Source of the DNA: Prinia subflava
Taxonomy: Eukaryota; Chordata; Aves; Passeriformes; Cisticolidae
Length of the DNA: 64,000 nucleotides
Assembly (NCBI RefSeq): GCF_021018805.1
Contig: NC_086247.1
Coordinates: 97,667,338-97,731,337, forward strand
Direction of reading: 5' to 3'
Part shown: positions 23,800 to 35,890 of the stretch, piece by piece
How the letters are laid out: each line of letters starts with the position of its first letter
Position numbering within the stretch: the first letter of the stretch is position 1
Translations under genes and position numbers: made by a program
Notes under the pieces: generated by a model
What the model was told of the DNA's origin: nothing
Databases searched by the model: none
Seen by the model: only the letters and a program-made list of their open reading frames with translations

Positions 23800-24760
23800 A
23801 GGAACCTGAATGTCCAGAAGTCCATGGAACATGAATGTCCAGAAGTCCATGGAACCTGATGAGATGAATCCCAGAGTACTGAGGGAATTGACTGATGCAG
23901 TTGCCAAGCCGCTCCCCATGATACTTGAAAATTCATGGCAGTCAGGTGAAGTCCCAGTTGACTGGAAGACGAGAAACATTGTACCCATCTTTAAAAGGGG
24001 TAGAGAAGATGACCCTGGGAACTACTGGCCTGTCAACCTCACCTCTGGGTGCCTGGGAAGATCCTGGAACAGGTCCTCCTAGGAGCTGTGCTAAGGCACA
24101 TGGAAAACAGAGAGCTGATTTGGGACAATCAGCACAGCTTCACCAAAGGCAAGTCCTGCCTTTCCAACCTAGTGGACTTCTATGATGGAGTGATGACATC
24201 AGTGGACAAGGGAAGGGCTGTGGCTGACATTTGTTGGCCATTTGACATGGTCCCTGACAAAATCCTTCTCTTTTGATTGTACAGAGATGGATTTAATGTG
24301 TGGACTGTTTGGTGGATAAGGAATTGGCTGGACAGCTGTATCCAGAAAGTATTGGTCAAGAGCTGAATGGAGATCAGTGAGAAGTGGTGTCCCTCAAGGG
24401 TCCATATTGAGACAAGGACTGTCTCAATCAATGACATAGTGGCAACCGGTGCATCCTCAGCAAATTTGCAGATGACATCAAGCTGAGTGTTACAGCTGAC
24501 ATGCAAGGGATGAGATGCCATCCAGAAGGACCTGTAAAACTTGGAAGTGGGCTCATGGGAACTTCATGAGGTAAAACAATACCAAATGTGAGGTGCTGCA
24601 CCTGGGTTGGTGCAACTCCCTGTATTGACACAGGCATGAGAGGATTGACAGCAGCCCTGAGAAAGCCAACCATATCCCTGGTTCCATCAAAAGCAGTAAA
24701 GCCAGCAGGGCAAAGCAGAAGATTCTCTCCTCTGGGGACACCTGACCTGAAGTCTAGACT
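23800..24760 (+). mobile_element. CR1 LINE fragment, plus orientation
   Basis: The plus strand encodes, with frameshifts and stops, CR1 reverse-transcriptase segments in the right order. These are a KSMEPDEMNPRVLRELTDAV block, VPIFKRGREDDPGNYWPVNL, a QHSFTKGKSCLSNLVDFYD block and a degraded catalytic region. The CR1 3' end is missing. A 25-bp unit is duplicated at 23801-23850. The element is non-functional. Confidence 0.9.
23801..23850. repeat. 25-bp tandem duplication
   Basis: Two copies of a 25-bp unit beginning GGAAC, containing GAATGTCCAGAAGTCCAT and differing at one base, lie at the left edge of the CR1 fragment. Confidence 0.9.
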
Positions 24761-24847
24761 TTCATTATTTACTTGTCTAAGAGCCCTTACATCCTTATCT
24801 TGTCATTTCTCTATGCAAAACTATCCAGCTGCAGCACTCTGTCTAAC

Positions 24848-25450
24848 CTTATGTTATGGTTTAAATCCAGATGGCAATTAACTCCCATATGGCTGCTCAT
24901 TCATTCCCTCCTACCCACGGGAATGGAAAAGAGAATTGTAAAATCCACAGGTTCAGATAAGAACAGTTTATTAATTGAAATAAATTTAAAAGAAAAAAAA
25001 ATTAAAACCAAAGCAAAGCAAAACAAAACAAAACAAAATAATACCAAAACCTCACCTCTTAACAAGACCCAAAGCACATTCATGGTTCCTAGTAATAGGA
25101 CTATGCCGGTTTCAACATCCCAAGAGTATTCAAATTTTTCAAAATTCCCAAATGCCAGTGTAATTAGCCTAGAGAAGGGGAAGATGTGGGAGAATATAGG
25201 TGTGATTGTTAACAGTTCCCACCAGATGGCTCCCGAGATTCAGAGGTGTTGCAGTGCCAAGCAGACAGACAAGATTACGCTCATGACTAGTGATTCTATC
25301 ACCTCACAAGGCATTAATACTAAGTACAACAAAATTATAACCTCAGCCCAGGCACAAAAGGTGATAAACATCACATCAGGGGGCACATACTGCAATAAGC
25401 TGTTACATAACACAATCCTGAGAACAAGAGCAATAGGTGTGAGACCAAAT
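24848..25450 (-). mobile_element. ERV remnant (internal piece plus LTR), minus orientation
   Basis: Positions 25199-25271 are the reverse complement of 10601-10674, sequence lying downstream of an ERVL-type primer-binding site, so this is a second, inverted copy of the same family. The left edge, GTTATGGTTTAAATCC, reads in reverse as the usual end of an avian ERV LTR (GGATTTAAACCATAAC), and a reversed polyadenylation signal (TTTATT) lies near 24967. The long plus-strand open frame here (24773-25453) is antisense and not a gene. Confidence 0.65.
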
Positions 25451-25821
25451 TAGGCTTACATATGTAAGTAAATTAGACATATTGTCAATTGCTTTCCTAG
25501 AGTGTTTATTGATTGTGAAACTCAGAACTCTGCTACTTTCTACAGAAAATTTCTGACTTGCCAAGCTGTCACGAAAAATTTGAAAAGTCTGTGACATGTG
25601 GTCTTAGAATCTGATCTATGTAGATGAGATTTTACATCAGATGCATCTACAAAGAGCTAAGGAAGTTACGGCAGGTATAGTTCCACAGGACAAGTAATGC
25701 TAATGATTGAAAAAATCATAGATTTTACAGAGTTCATGTTATCATGAACATCATAGTGATTTTTTTACATAGGAATGCAGTAACATAACAGTTTTCACCA
25801 GAAAATTTGCAATTAAACTTA

Positions 25822-25823
<2 letters not shown>

Positions 25824-25854
<31 letters not shown>
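25824..25854. repeat. Poly(A) tract of 31 bases
   Basis: An uninterrupted run of 31 A on the plus strand. No recognisable retroposon body lies on its left, so its origin is unclear. Confidence 0.95.
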
Positions 25855-25855
<1 letters not shown>

Positions 25856-28800
25856 CAGTTAAATACCACACAGTTACTAATACAAATTGACTGTGTTTTT
25901 CAGCTCAGTCTGCCTCCTCTCTGTCAGAATGATTATGTTACTTGGATATTAATCAGGTATTTGTTAAAGAATTGATCTTTCCCTTCCATATTTCATGAAC
26001 AATCATCTGGCTCTGGTTGCATTTCTTTCTTGTAATATTGAGGTTAGGAGAGGGAGAGAAAAAAAACCCAAACCATATTTTTGTGCATCTAGTTTTTAAA
26101 TAGTGCTCTGTTTAGCTGGAGTTTTTTTGTTTGGATTTGGGTGGGTGTAGAAGGAAAGAAAACATCACTTTTGCCTTGTCAGTCAAAACCTGGAAATCTT
26201 CTTGCAGCTTTCTTACTTCCTCCAGTGAAAGAGGAAAGATATTTGATCTAAAGAGCCAAGATATTTAGCTTGCTCATTTACAAACTACAGTTTTATCTGC
26301 ATAAAAATGCAAAAAAATTTGTTTCCCCATTCAGCAAACCAAACATACACTATTCACCGATAAAGCACATAGAAACTAGATGATTTGTTGAAGTAAGTTA
26401 ATATACTTAATATATCATCTCATGTATTTCTCTCTTAAGAAATTCTATCTCCTCATGTTACAACTGAATTGGGCCAGCTTGATACATTGACTTGATGACA
26501 ATAATTTGTTTTGCATGCTCATAAATTGCTCATATTAATATTAATAGCACTGCACACATATTTTCTCTGAGCAGCACTATATGATAAATAGTGATATACA
26601 TCATGTCAGATAAATTCAGCTATTTAAACAGAGAAAAAGAAGTCTAAAACTGTAGTTTGTTTAATACAATTCTTAAAAATAATGATGACCTGGTCACAAT
26701 CTTCCTCAGATTTTCATGTTTCTCCAAGAGTCCCCAGCTGCCAAAGCCACTTATTAGGCAACAGCAACAGTCTGTGGACTTCCTCATCTAGTTGATCATA
26801 TAATCTGGTTACAAACTCCATGGTATCTCTTTTAGATGGGGAGGAAAGATCAACAGAATTTATCTGACGTGGACTTTGTCAGAGAGTAAACTCCATCCTT
26901 CAGGAGGCATCAATCCTTATGTTTTTTTAATGGATGTCACTGCAAACAAGCCAGTAACTACAAAATATAATACTTTATTCAACTTGTCAAATAAAAATGT
27001 ACCTCTCCAGAACCACAATACATTCATTACTATGAATATCGCACTCTCTTTCATTTGCTAAGATGCAACAGAAAAGTTCCCCTGTCTAATTGTCACTGAG
27101 AATAAAATCAAGAAAGCAACTTAGTTCACCTGAAACATCTTGGTCTGTTCAGTATACCACCTTGGCCCATAAATTTCAGGTAAATTCCATGATGCTAAAA
27201 TAATTTCTACTAAAATTAATGCCCATTGACAGAAGTAAATTTGAATTTTACATAAATTCATTCGTTCTAAAACATAGTGAATATTTATTATTTCAGAGTA
27301 CCTTAGAATATCTCCTCTTACAAATTAAAAAATAATAATTACAATCTCTTCATGCAGTCTTTAGCTGAATTTAAATACTAGTTGACGTCATGAAAAAAAT
27401 GTCATTTTAAGAACTATGTTTCTTAAGATGCATCTTCCTTACCAATATTAATACTATTTTTAATATGAGTTTTCTGTAGACACCACTGGGTAAATACTTT
27501 ACTTTTCTTAAAATATTAATAACCAACATTTTCATTCAGTCCTACATGCATTTAAGAACACAGGGATGCCATATAATGCAATCAATAATAAAAGGGATGT
27601 TGAAAATGGTTCATCAACAAAATATGCAGCAATTCTTCTCTGGATATATCATGTTTGGGTTTTTTCAATGTCATACACTACCATAATGTGATATGAAAAG
27701 CTATACTGAATATTTGCAGTACCCAGTTTTCACAAGCTTCTTTAGAAAGCCACTCTTGGGTTTCAAAAATAAGTATTTTAATAAAATGCAAAATTTAAAA
27801 TAAGGATTGTAAACTAATAATTTCATGGATATCCCCAAGGTCTTGTTTATCTTTTCCCCTACCATTTATATAGCCATCTCAATACAGTTCGGAGTAATGT
27901 GTTCTAGGGGAATGTGCTTGACCAGGGACACTGGACTAGATGACTTCCAGAGCACCCTTTCAACGTTACCTAGTCAGTCATTCTGGCATTCTGGGATTTT
28001 GTTATATAGTTATATATTCACCTATTCCTACTTGTTGCTTTAGAGTTAATTTATACATTAGACTATGACCTATGCTTATGGAATGGCACAAGAATAGACA
28101 AATTCCATTTCAGATCAGGAGAGACTACTTCCTTCTTTAAAAAAGGAAAGGAAAAAAAAGGTGTAAATGCAGGAATTTCACTTTGTATATTAACAATAAG
28201 ACTCCAATTAATTCATGCTATTCATCTCAACAACAATTACTAGTGTATTTCAGAAGTTTCTGATTCTGTAAGCATTCTAAGCTTAATAAGTCTCCTCACA
28301 TATATGTCTCCTCTCATTTATACTGTTTGTATAAATCAGTGAAGAGTCTCTGAAAGAGTCTGTTGCTCTGACATCGATCCAGCCACACATTAACTAGTGG
28401 GAAGTTGGAGGCATGGAGTTTACTGCTTAGGAGACTTAAACTGCTGACCTGAGGCTCTGATTATTTTGTTTCTGTGTACTGCTTCTTCATTTGGCATGAC
28501 AATCAACTGGAAATTTTACTGGTTGTTTTCTCAATGTCACTCATCACTGATGTAACAGCCTTCCAGAAGAAACATGCTCTTTGTGCCCTTTAAAATCCAT
28601 CCCTCTCAAAGTGCATCAGCATTCTCCTTTCTTACCAGGTTAATTCATTAGTTTCTAGATCCTGTATCAATCTTGATGGCCCTGTTGCAATACATACTAA
28701 CACTAGAGGGTGACAGCTATGTGTAGCATAATCAAAGGCAATACTGGCCACTTCAAGCAGGCTGTGATGACACCAAGGCATTTATAAGTCAAAGTAAGCT

Positions 28801-30989
28801 ACTGAATAAGGATGAGAAGAATGTTCTGTAAAAAACAGTTACATTCCATCATCAAGAGAAGTCTCTTTTTGATCTCTGAATGCAGGGAGACAAAGTTAAC
28901 CCAGTTTCCACACAGAAGGAAGAGACTGAAATCTGCTTGCAGCTCTGCAGTTCTAAAGTCAGTATCTCAGAGTAAGGCAATAAATACTTCAGATTGCACT
29001 GACAACATACAGCTCCCACCACAGCTTAGGAATCCTGCTACATTTCTGCAGCTAAGAGACAGATTATCTAAAATACATGATAGAAGCAGCACCAGGCCAA
29101 AGAATGTCTGCATCCTTTGTGGAAATCTTGGCAAAGATAACAGTGTACAAGAAAAACACTTTCCCATTAAGCTGAAATACCAAAGAAGACATAATAACAC
29201 TTCATACTGTGTCCATCCATAGAAAGAAACAATGAAAACTGAATAGCTAGACAGAACCTTAACTCCTAGTGAAGCCTTGCTCCTACTGTTTATGCTGGCG
29301 AACCATAGCCAGCAGCTCTGAAAAACCTAGCTGAGCAAAAATAAGATAGCTAGTTAGGTCTCACAAAAATGTCATATTTCTTACCATTTTCATTCCAACA
29401 ATAGCCTCTTATGCACTAACTAGAGCCCAAAACTAGATCTGCAGTACTTTACTTCATATCTTTTTCTTTTTCTCAATAACTACTCATCCCTCAGTAAGAT
29501 CTCTGTATTAGTTAACTAATCTTTTTCTCTAACATTTATTTAAGTTGGTTGACTTGGCTTACTTGCACAACAGGATGTTGCTCCCTTGCAGTAAGAGAAC
29601 TGAGAAAGAGAGAGTTCATCTTTCCTGATGTACAGCTGTGTATTTTAGCTGGCACAGGAATACTTGAGTGGATATGGTTTTCAAACTCAGGAAAAAATCC
29701 TTTTGCATATTCACTGGCCATAGTAACTTCTCCAAGCAGTGCACAGTGCTCCATTTCCAAGTTACTAGATGGTCTAGGATGCTGCTTCAGTCCCAGGCAG
29801 CAGAGCAGGTATATTTACTGGTGCTCCACAGCCTTATCCTCATATTCATGGTACATTTCAGAGATCAGTCTTCTGCAACAAAGGAAAGTTGAGCATAGCA
29901 GTCTGTAACTCTTCAAAGAATTCAGGGCAAGAGTGTCAATAATACTTTTGTATTATTAATAATATAAATAATATAAATAATACTAATTACTTTGACCACT
30001 ATCTTCTCTCCTGCTTTGAGCTTATATGAGAATGTACACTTTCACATTCTGCTTCTTTTTAGATCATGCATGAATTAGATGCAAAAGAACACTAAACCAG
30101 TGAAACAGAGCAACAGAGAATAGGTGAAGGACTGAAGGCGTTTTTCCTGGAAATGCTAATAAGGTAAAGCAAAGAGCATAAAGCTCTTTGAGCATAAATC
30201 ACAGCTTTTCTGTCATTGCGATGTTTTGCTGCCTCTGGGTTTTTTCGGGGGGAACTTGCTTCTGCCAGTTCTTTTGAACTGCCTTCTCCTCTAGGCAGTG
30301 GGACAGACATTGATTAATCTGATACACTGCTGATTACCTTGAACTAATTTGGCCAGAAAAACTTGTTCCATTTCATGTTCCAAGGATCAAAGAGAGAAGG
30401 AACAGATGGATTGTGCAGGCTCACAAGATTCCCAGGCTCAGAGTTGGTGGCAAGTCCAAAAACAAATGCTGAAAACATTTGCAAGAGAAAAAACTCTGAA
30501 ATTTTTAAAGTAGTTCATCATCTATGTCTTTTATTTTGTCTGAAAGCATATGGTCTAGGCATAGGCTGTTAGTAAATGTTTATAGCCATTACGTCTCACC
30601 ACCAACTTATTAAAAAAGCTGTACTCCTAATTACACTGTCAGCAAAAGTAGTACAATGACATGTCAAGCTAAAAAAGTTCTCTTCAACGAGATTCTGCTT
30701 TTAAAAGTAACACCTGTATATGGCTTTGTTGTGCATGACAAACAGTATACACTTTGAACAGTTCCACATAATTTTCCTAATATAATTTATATATTAATAT
30801 ACCCCTTATTTTTCCTCTCATTGGACATACACATGATTTTTAACACCTATTTCCAATTACTTCATTGCTTCATCATACTGGGAAATTAATCTTAAGTAAA
30901 TCCAAATAACATAATACTTTATCCAGAGAGTTTAAAGTTTGTTTGTAATGTTGCACATTTATGACATCTCCTCTTTGCATCCAAGTGAG
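25855..30989. other. AT-rich intergenic region
   Basis: Apart from a short CR1 tail at 27880-28005, nothing is recognised. Open frames of 60 to 140 codons (for example 28812-29222 and 29549-29908) lack splice signals, known motifs and family resemblance. Confidence 0.45.
27880..28005 (+). mobile_element. CR1 LINE 3'-end fragment
   Basis: GACACTGGACTAGATGACTT followed by AACGTTACCTAGTCAGTCAT and a terminal ATTCTGG-type repeat matches the extreme 3' end of CR1 elements. Plus orientation; heavily 5'-truncated. Confidence 0.75.
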
Positions 30990-32424
30990 AGCAATGAGTC
31001 CTTTTGTCCTTTTGGTCCTCTTGTCCTGTTGCTAGTTGCCTGGGAGGAAAGACAGACTCCCACCTGGATACAACCTCATTTCAGGCAGTTGTAGAGAGCA
31101 ATAAAGTACCCCTGAGCTTCCCTTTCTCCAGACTAAACAACCCAAACTCCATCAGATGCTCTTCATATGCCTTACACTCCATACCCTTCACCAGCTCCAC
31201 TGCTCCTCTCTGGACATGCTCCAACATCTCAATGACTTTCTTGGAGTGAGGGGCCCAAAACTGCACATAGGATTTGAAGTGCAACCTCACCAGCACCAAG
31301 TACAGGAGAACTATCCCTGTCCTGGTCGTGCTGACCACACTATTTTTGATACAAGCCACACCCTCTTGACCTTCTTGTCCACCTGGACACACACTGACTC
31401 ATGTTCAGCCCGCTGCCAACCAGCAGCCCCAGGTCCTTTTCCACTGGGCAGCTTTCCAGTCACTCTTCATCCAGCCCCTGGAGCTGCATGGGGTTGTTGT
31501 GACCAAGCATTTGGTCTTGTTGAACCTCTTAAAATTGGCCTCAGTCCATCAATTCAGCCCATCCAAATCCCTCTGTAGAGCCTTCCTACCCTCCAGCAGA
31601 TCAACACTCCCATCCAGCTTGATGTAATTTGTGAACTTACTGAGCGTGCACTTGATCTCCTTGTCCAGGTCATCAATAAAGATATTAAAAAGGACTGGCC
31701 AAATACTAAGCCTCAGGGAACTTCACTAGTGACCAGTCACAAGCTGGATGTAGCACCACTCACCACATCTGTCCTAGCCCAGCCATACAGCCAGTTCTTA
31801 ACCCAGCAAAGAGTGCACTTGTCTAAGCCATAGACTAACAGCTTTTTCTGGAGTATGCCATGGGAGATGGTATCAGACTTGCTGAAGTTCGGGCAGATAA
31901 CATCCACAGCCTTTCCCCCCTCCACCAGGTGCATCACCTGGACATAAAAGGAGATAAGGTTGGTTAGGAAGGACCTGCTTCTCCTCAACCCATGCTGGCT
32001 GGGCCTGAGCCTTTGGTTGTCCTGTATGTGCCATGTGATTGCACTCAAGATGATTTGTTCCGTAACCCTCCTGGTCACTGGGATCAGGCTAACAGGCCTG
32101 TAGTTCCCTGTATTCTTTTTCTGGTCCTTCCTGTGGGTAGGCATCACATTGCCCAACCTCCAGTCATCTGGGACCTCCCGGTTAACCAGGACTGATTATA
32201 AATAATGGACAGAGGCTTGGTGAACCTTCCAGCAGCTCCTTCAGTATATTTGGATGAATCTCATCTGGTCCCATAGACTTATGAGTGTCTAAGTGTCTCA
32301 GCAGGTTACCTGAATAATATAGGAGTTCTTCTTCACATTCAGGTGAAATTCCTTGTTTCTGCCCATTGGATCTTGTCTTATCAGCTGGCACCACTGACAA
32401 CAGCCTGGCTCCATCTTCTGGCAC
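30990..32424 (-). mobile_element. CR1 LINE fragment with reverse-transcriptase remnants, minus orientation
   Basis: Read on the minus strand, it encodes in order KSMGPDEIHPNILKELLEG, GNYRPVSLIPVTRRVTEQII, a QHGLRRSRSFLTNLISFY block and VKNWLYGWARTDVV. It continues to the CR1 3' region (…PNSIRC-side sequence near 31130). Frameshifts and stops show that it is dead. It is one of the longest CR1 copies in the window. Confidence 0.92.
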
Positions 32425-33190
32425 TCCTCACTTAGATACTAATAGACATTGATTGTCTCCTCTCAGTAGCTTCTTTTTAAGGCTGAACAGGGCCAACTCC
32501 CTCAGCCTTGCCTTGTAAGAGAGATTCTTCAGACCTTTAATAAAATTTGTAGCTCTCCCCTGGAACTGCTCCAGGAGCTCCATGTGTTGTCCTGAGGAGC
32601 ACAGAAGTGGACACAGCACTTCATGTGGCCTCACCAGGGCAGAGTAGAGGGGCAGGATCACCTCCTTAACCTATTGGCAATGCTCTTCTGAATGCACCCG
32701 AGGATGCCGTTTGCCTTCTTGGCCACAAGGTTGCACTGCTGGCTCATGGACAGCTTGTTGTCCTCTAGGATCCCCAGATCTTTCTCCGTAGGGCTGCTTT
32801 CCAGCAATTAGGTCCTCAGCTTGTGCTGGTGGTCAAAGTTATTCCTCCCCACGTGCAGGACTATGCATTTCTCCTTGTTGAGTTTCTGAAGGTTCTTCTC
32901 TGCCCATCCCTCCAGCCTGTCAAGGTCCCTCTGGAGAGCTGCACAGCTCTCTGGGGTGTTGGATACTCCTCACAGCTTTGGGTTATCACTGAACTTGCTG
33001 GGGAGGCATCTGTCCCTTCATCCAAATCATTGATTAACAAGTTATACAACACTGGGCCCAGTATAGAACCCTGGGGGATACCACTAATTACAGGCCTCCA
33101 ACTAGTCCCTGTGCCACTGATCATGACCCTCCAGGATCTGCTGTTCAGCCAGTAATGAATTCATCCCTTCCAGGTCATGCTGGAAGTAGT
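32425..33190 (-). mobile_element. Second CR1 LINE fragment, minus orientation
   Basis: It carries the 3' half of CR1 on the minus strand: VISGIPQGSILGPVLYNLLINDLD near 33060-33130 (shown here in parts: PQGSILGPVLYN, NLLINDLDEG), then the part encoding QGRATNFIKGLKNLSYKARL. It repeats domains already present in the neighbouring CR1 copy, so it is a separate insertion in the same orientation, not the same element. Confidence 0.88.
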
Positions 33191-35339
33191 GAATTCTCCA
33201 GCCCAGCCTCACAGATGTTTCACAGAAGAGTGAGCTTGGTCTGGCACTGTAAGGGTCTGATAAGTTTTACAAGTCCTGTTTTAAAGCCAGAAACCTGGAC
33301 CACAGGAAGCAGAGTCGCCCAGGCTTGTGTCCCCCAGAATATTTTACAGTACACAGAGTATGCCAGAATCTGTTCCTGTACTCATCATTTCTGGTTTATA
33401 ATATAAAGGGATGGATGGTGTTATTCGTGTGGAAATAGAGTATGCAGGGCACCTGTTCAGGGAGAAATCATCTCTAAGCAGTTCCTTAACTTCAGGATCT
33501 CTCTTCCTTAAAGAGGAGCAAACAGTGATCCTGAGAGTGGTGCTTGCCTCACAAAGAGTCACCAGAAAAGATAAGAATTTCTTTTGCTCACTTTCCCACC
33601 AGCTCACTCATCTGGAAGCAGGAGGAGAAAGGAGACAATCACAGACCTCCCAATTCCTTTTGGCACATTGTACTTATTTTCACTGGCACACATGCCAAAG
33701 AATTCCATACACAATTGGAGTGTACTGATTGGAGATAATGGCAGCCTCATATTTCAGTAAAAACGTTTATAGAAATACCAAGTACTAGTCAGAGAAACAC
33801 TTGCTAGTGTTGCTACATAGACTTAGCCTTTCTCTAAGCACAGTGCTTCTGGCCCTTCTGACCCCTTGGATCCATCTTCTCATCAACTGCATCTTAGAGC
33901 CTGCATTTATCTCAGAGTTAATTGTAATCCTGTGTGTTTGCTAGCAACAAAATACTTTTTGAACCTTAAAATCAAGCTTGATCTTGAGATAATATTTTCC
34001 AAAGGAAGGGTCCTTTGAGGCAAAATAAAGTTTGATCTGTTTTCTAGAGTTAAATCTTTTAGAGTTAAGTCTTTTTTACAGCTATTTCAGCACATACTTT
34101 GAACTCTGAAAATGCACAAAATAGAAATAAAATTTGAAAGAAATTTGAGAGAAAATTAGATTTTGATTGCCTGACTTTTTCAATCCACTTACTCTCTATT
34201 CTACAAAGATGTCTAGTTGCTTCTACCTGCTAACACCAAAAAGCAGGAAAAACACTCTATCATACACAATTCACTTGAATAAGATACACTTACTGCCCCA
34301 AGAAGTCTCTATGTGTCAAAGCAGAGGGAATTAAACTTGGTTCACTTGCTGATTAAAGCTCAAAGACAAATATGGTAGTAAGTTGAGTCTTCATAGCAAG
34401 ACATTGTTGAACTCAAAAAAAAGTTCAAAATATTTCAATTCTCTCTTGAAGATCTTCTGAACTTTAACTTGCCCCCATGCTGAACTGATTTTGAACAGAA
34501 GGCTCACAGAGTATAACCACTGAACCAAGTATGATTATACCTAGAATGTTGGTCAAGCGGCATGATAGAGAGATTTGTTAAACTTGCTAAATGTTGTCTT
34601 CCCCATTGTGTACCAGATGAAGGTCAAGTCTGTTGAGCTTTCCTGTGACCCCACAGAAGATCAGTACAGATATTATTTGTATTTTTATTTAATAGAAATT
34701 TGCTTATGCATAAAAGAAGAGCCTAAATTTTGCTCATGGCAAATATTGTATAGCAAAAATATACATTGAATCAGGCTTGAATTCACTATTTATGTGACAA
34801 CAAGTTACAAGCACAGAACACTAACAATATTTTGTGGGTTATGGGGATATAGCAATAGAGTTGCACTACAAGGCAACCCAAACCACTTGACCAATGTTGA
34901 TTCAATGTTGACAAATTTGTTCTTTAAAACTTTCTCTTTAATAGCAAGGTCTTTCGATACTACCAGCACTTTCTTGTCCTTTTAAGCATTTCTCTGGCAT
35001 TATTTTTGCTTGCACACTTTATGCACAAACTTTAGAGAGAAATAAACAGGCACTTTTCTTCAACAAACATCTGTAAATGCATCTGTTCTCATATTCCAAA
35101 TTTGGAATGCATATAAAATATGATTGATTAGCTATCTTCATTTACTGAAATGTCACCCAATCCAAGCCTTTCTCAAAAACCTGTATGCAAGTAACATTGT
35201 TGTATTGTTCTGCTTCATTGTCATAACTGTTTGTTAAGCCAAATGCAAAGTTCCCTAAATAATGAAACACAATGGAAGTAACTGAAGTGTGAAAATCTCC
35301 CATTTTCTTTTTTGAAAGTGAGAAGCAGCCTGTTGAATG
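33191..35339. other. Intergenic, nothing recognised
   Basis: AT-rich sequence without recognisable exon or repeat. The first 200 bases may still hold decayed repeat. Confidence 0.45.
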
Positions 35340-35470
35340 TACTCTCTCAAGGTTAATTTTCCCTGAGATTCTCCTTGGGGTTGCTGTTCCCCAAGGTACT
35401 AAGGGTTCCCCCAAGGTTGCTGTTCCCTGGGAGTTTCCTCTGGGTTGCTGTTCCCAGAGGTAATAAGGTT
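35340..35470. repeat. Imperfect repeats of GGTTGCTGTTCCC
   Basis: Three copies of a GGGTTGCTGTTCCC-like core (near 35381, 35417 and 35445), each followed by a purine-rich linker of the AAGGTA type. They lie just beyond the U5 end of the adjacent minus-strand LTR. Confidence 0.7.
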
Positions 35471-35890
35471 TTCAGTCTTCTCTTTGCCCTAAGTGTTTCA
35501 CACCAGAGGTAGAGACGACAAGCTGAGTCCACCAGTGCATATTTCCAAGGTTGTTTATTCTTCATTATCTCAGTTCTTTTTCAGCTCTGCCAGGCCTCCC
35601 TGGCAGGGTACATTATCTTAGTTCTTTCTCAGCTCTGCGAGGCATCCCCAGCAGAGCAGGACACGCGGCGGACTGGGCGGATCAGAGAGTCCCGGGCCTT
35701 TTGTATCATTCCCCTGATCCAACCACCATCCAAAACGTACTTTTTATTTACAGAATCACACCAATATTTACTACCTATGTTAACACGTCATTTCTACTCT
35801 AAACCAATCCTTAAGATCCAACTCAGCAGAACATGGGGGACGGGAGCAAGAACAAGGAGCACAGGGGTCACTCCCCAATTCCTCCATCTT
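35471..35890 (-). mobile_element. ERVK-like LTR, minus orientation
   Basis: On the minus strand it carries GTTCTGCTGAGTTGGATCTT and a TATA-like GATACAAAAGGCC. Then come GACTCTCTGATCCGCCCAGT, GCAGAGCTGAGAAAGAACT and the polyadenylation signal in GAATAAACAACC (35548-35559 region). This is the layout of U3, R and U5 of an avian ERVK-type LTR as I remember it. A 48-bp unit within it is tandemly duplicated. Exact ends and a target-site duplication were not determined. Confidence 0.7.
35563..35658. repeat. 48-bp tandem duplication inside the LTR
   Basis: Two diverged copies starting CATTATCT-CAGTTCTTT and CATTATCT-TAGTTCTTT, 48 bp apart, cover the R-region part of the LTR. The repeated AGAGCTGAGAAAGAACT block is probably an old replication slip in the element. 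Confidence 0.8.

Noticed and set aside
24773..25453. 226-codon plus-strand open frame
   Set aside because: It is antisense to an ERV remnant and crosses an A-rich tract. Its lysine-rich stretch is a composition artefact.
31737..32156. 139-codon frame with reverse-transcriptase similarity
   Set aside because: It is a decayed CR1 reverse-transcriptase fragment, annotated as part of the mobile element and not as a host gene.
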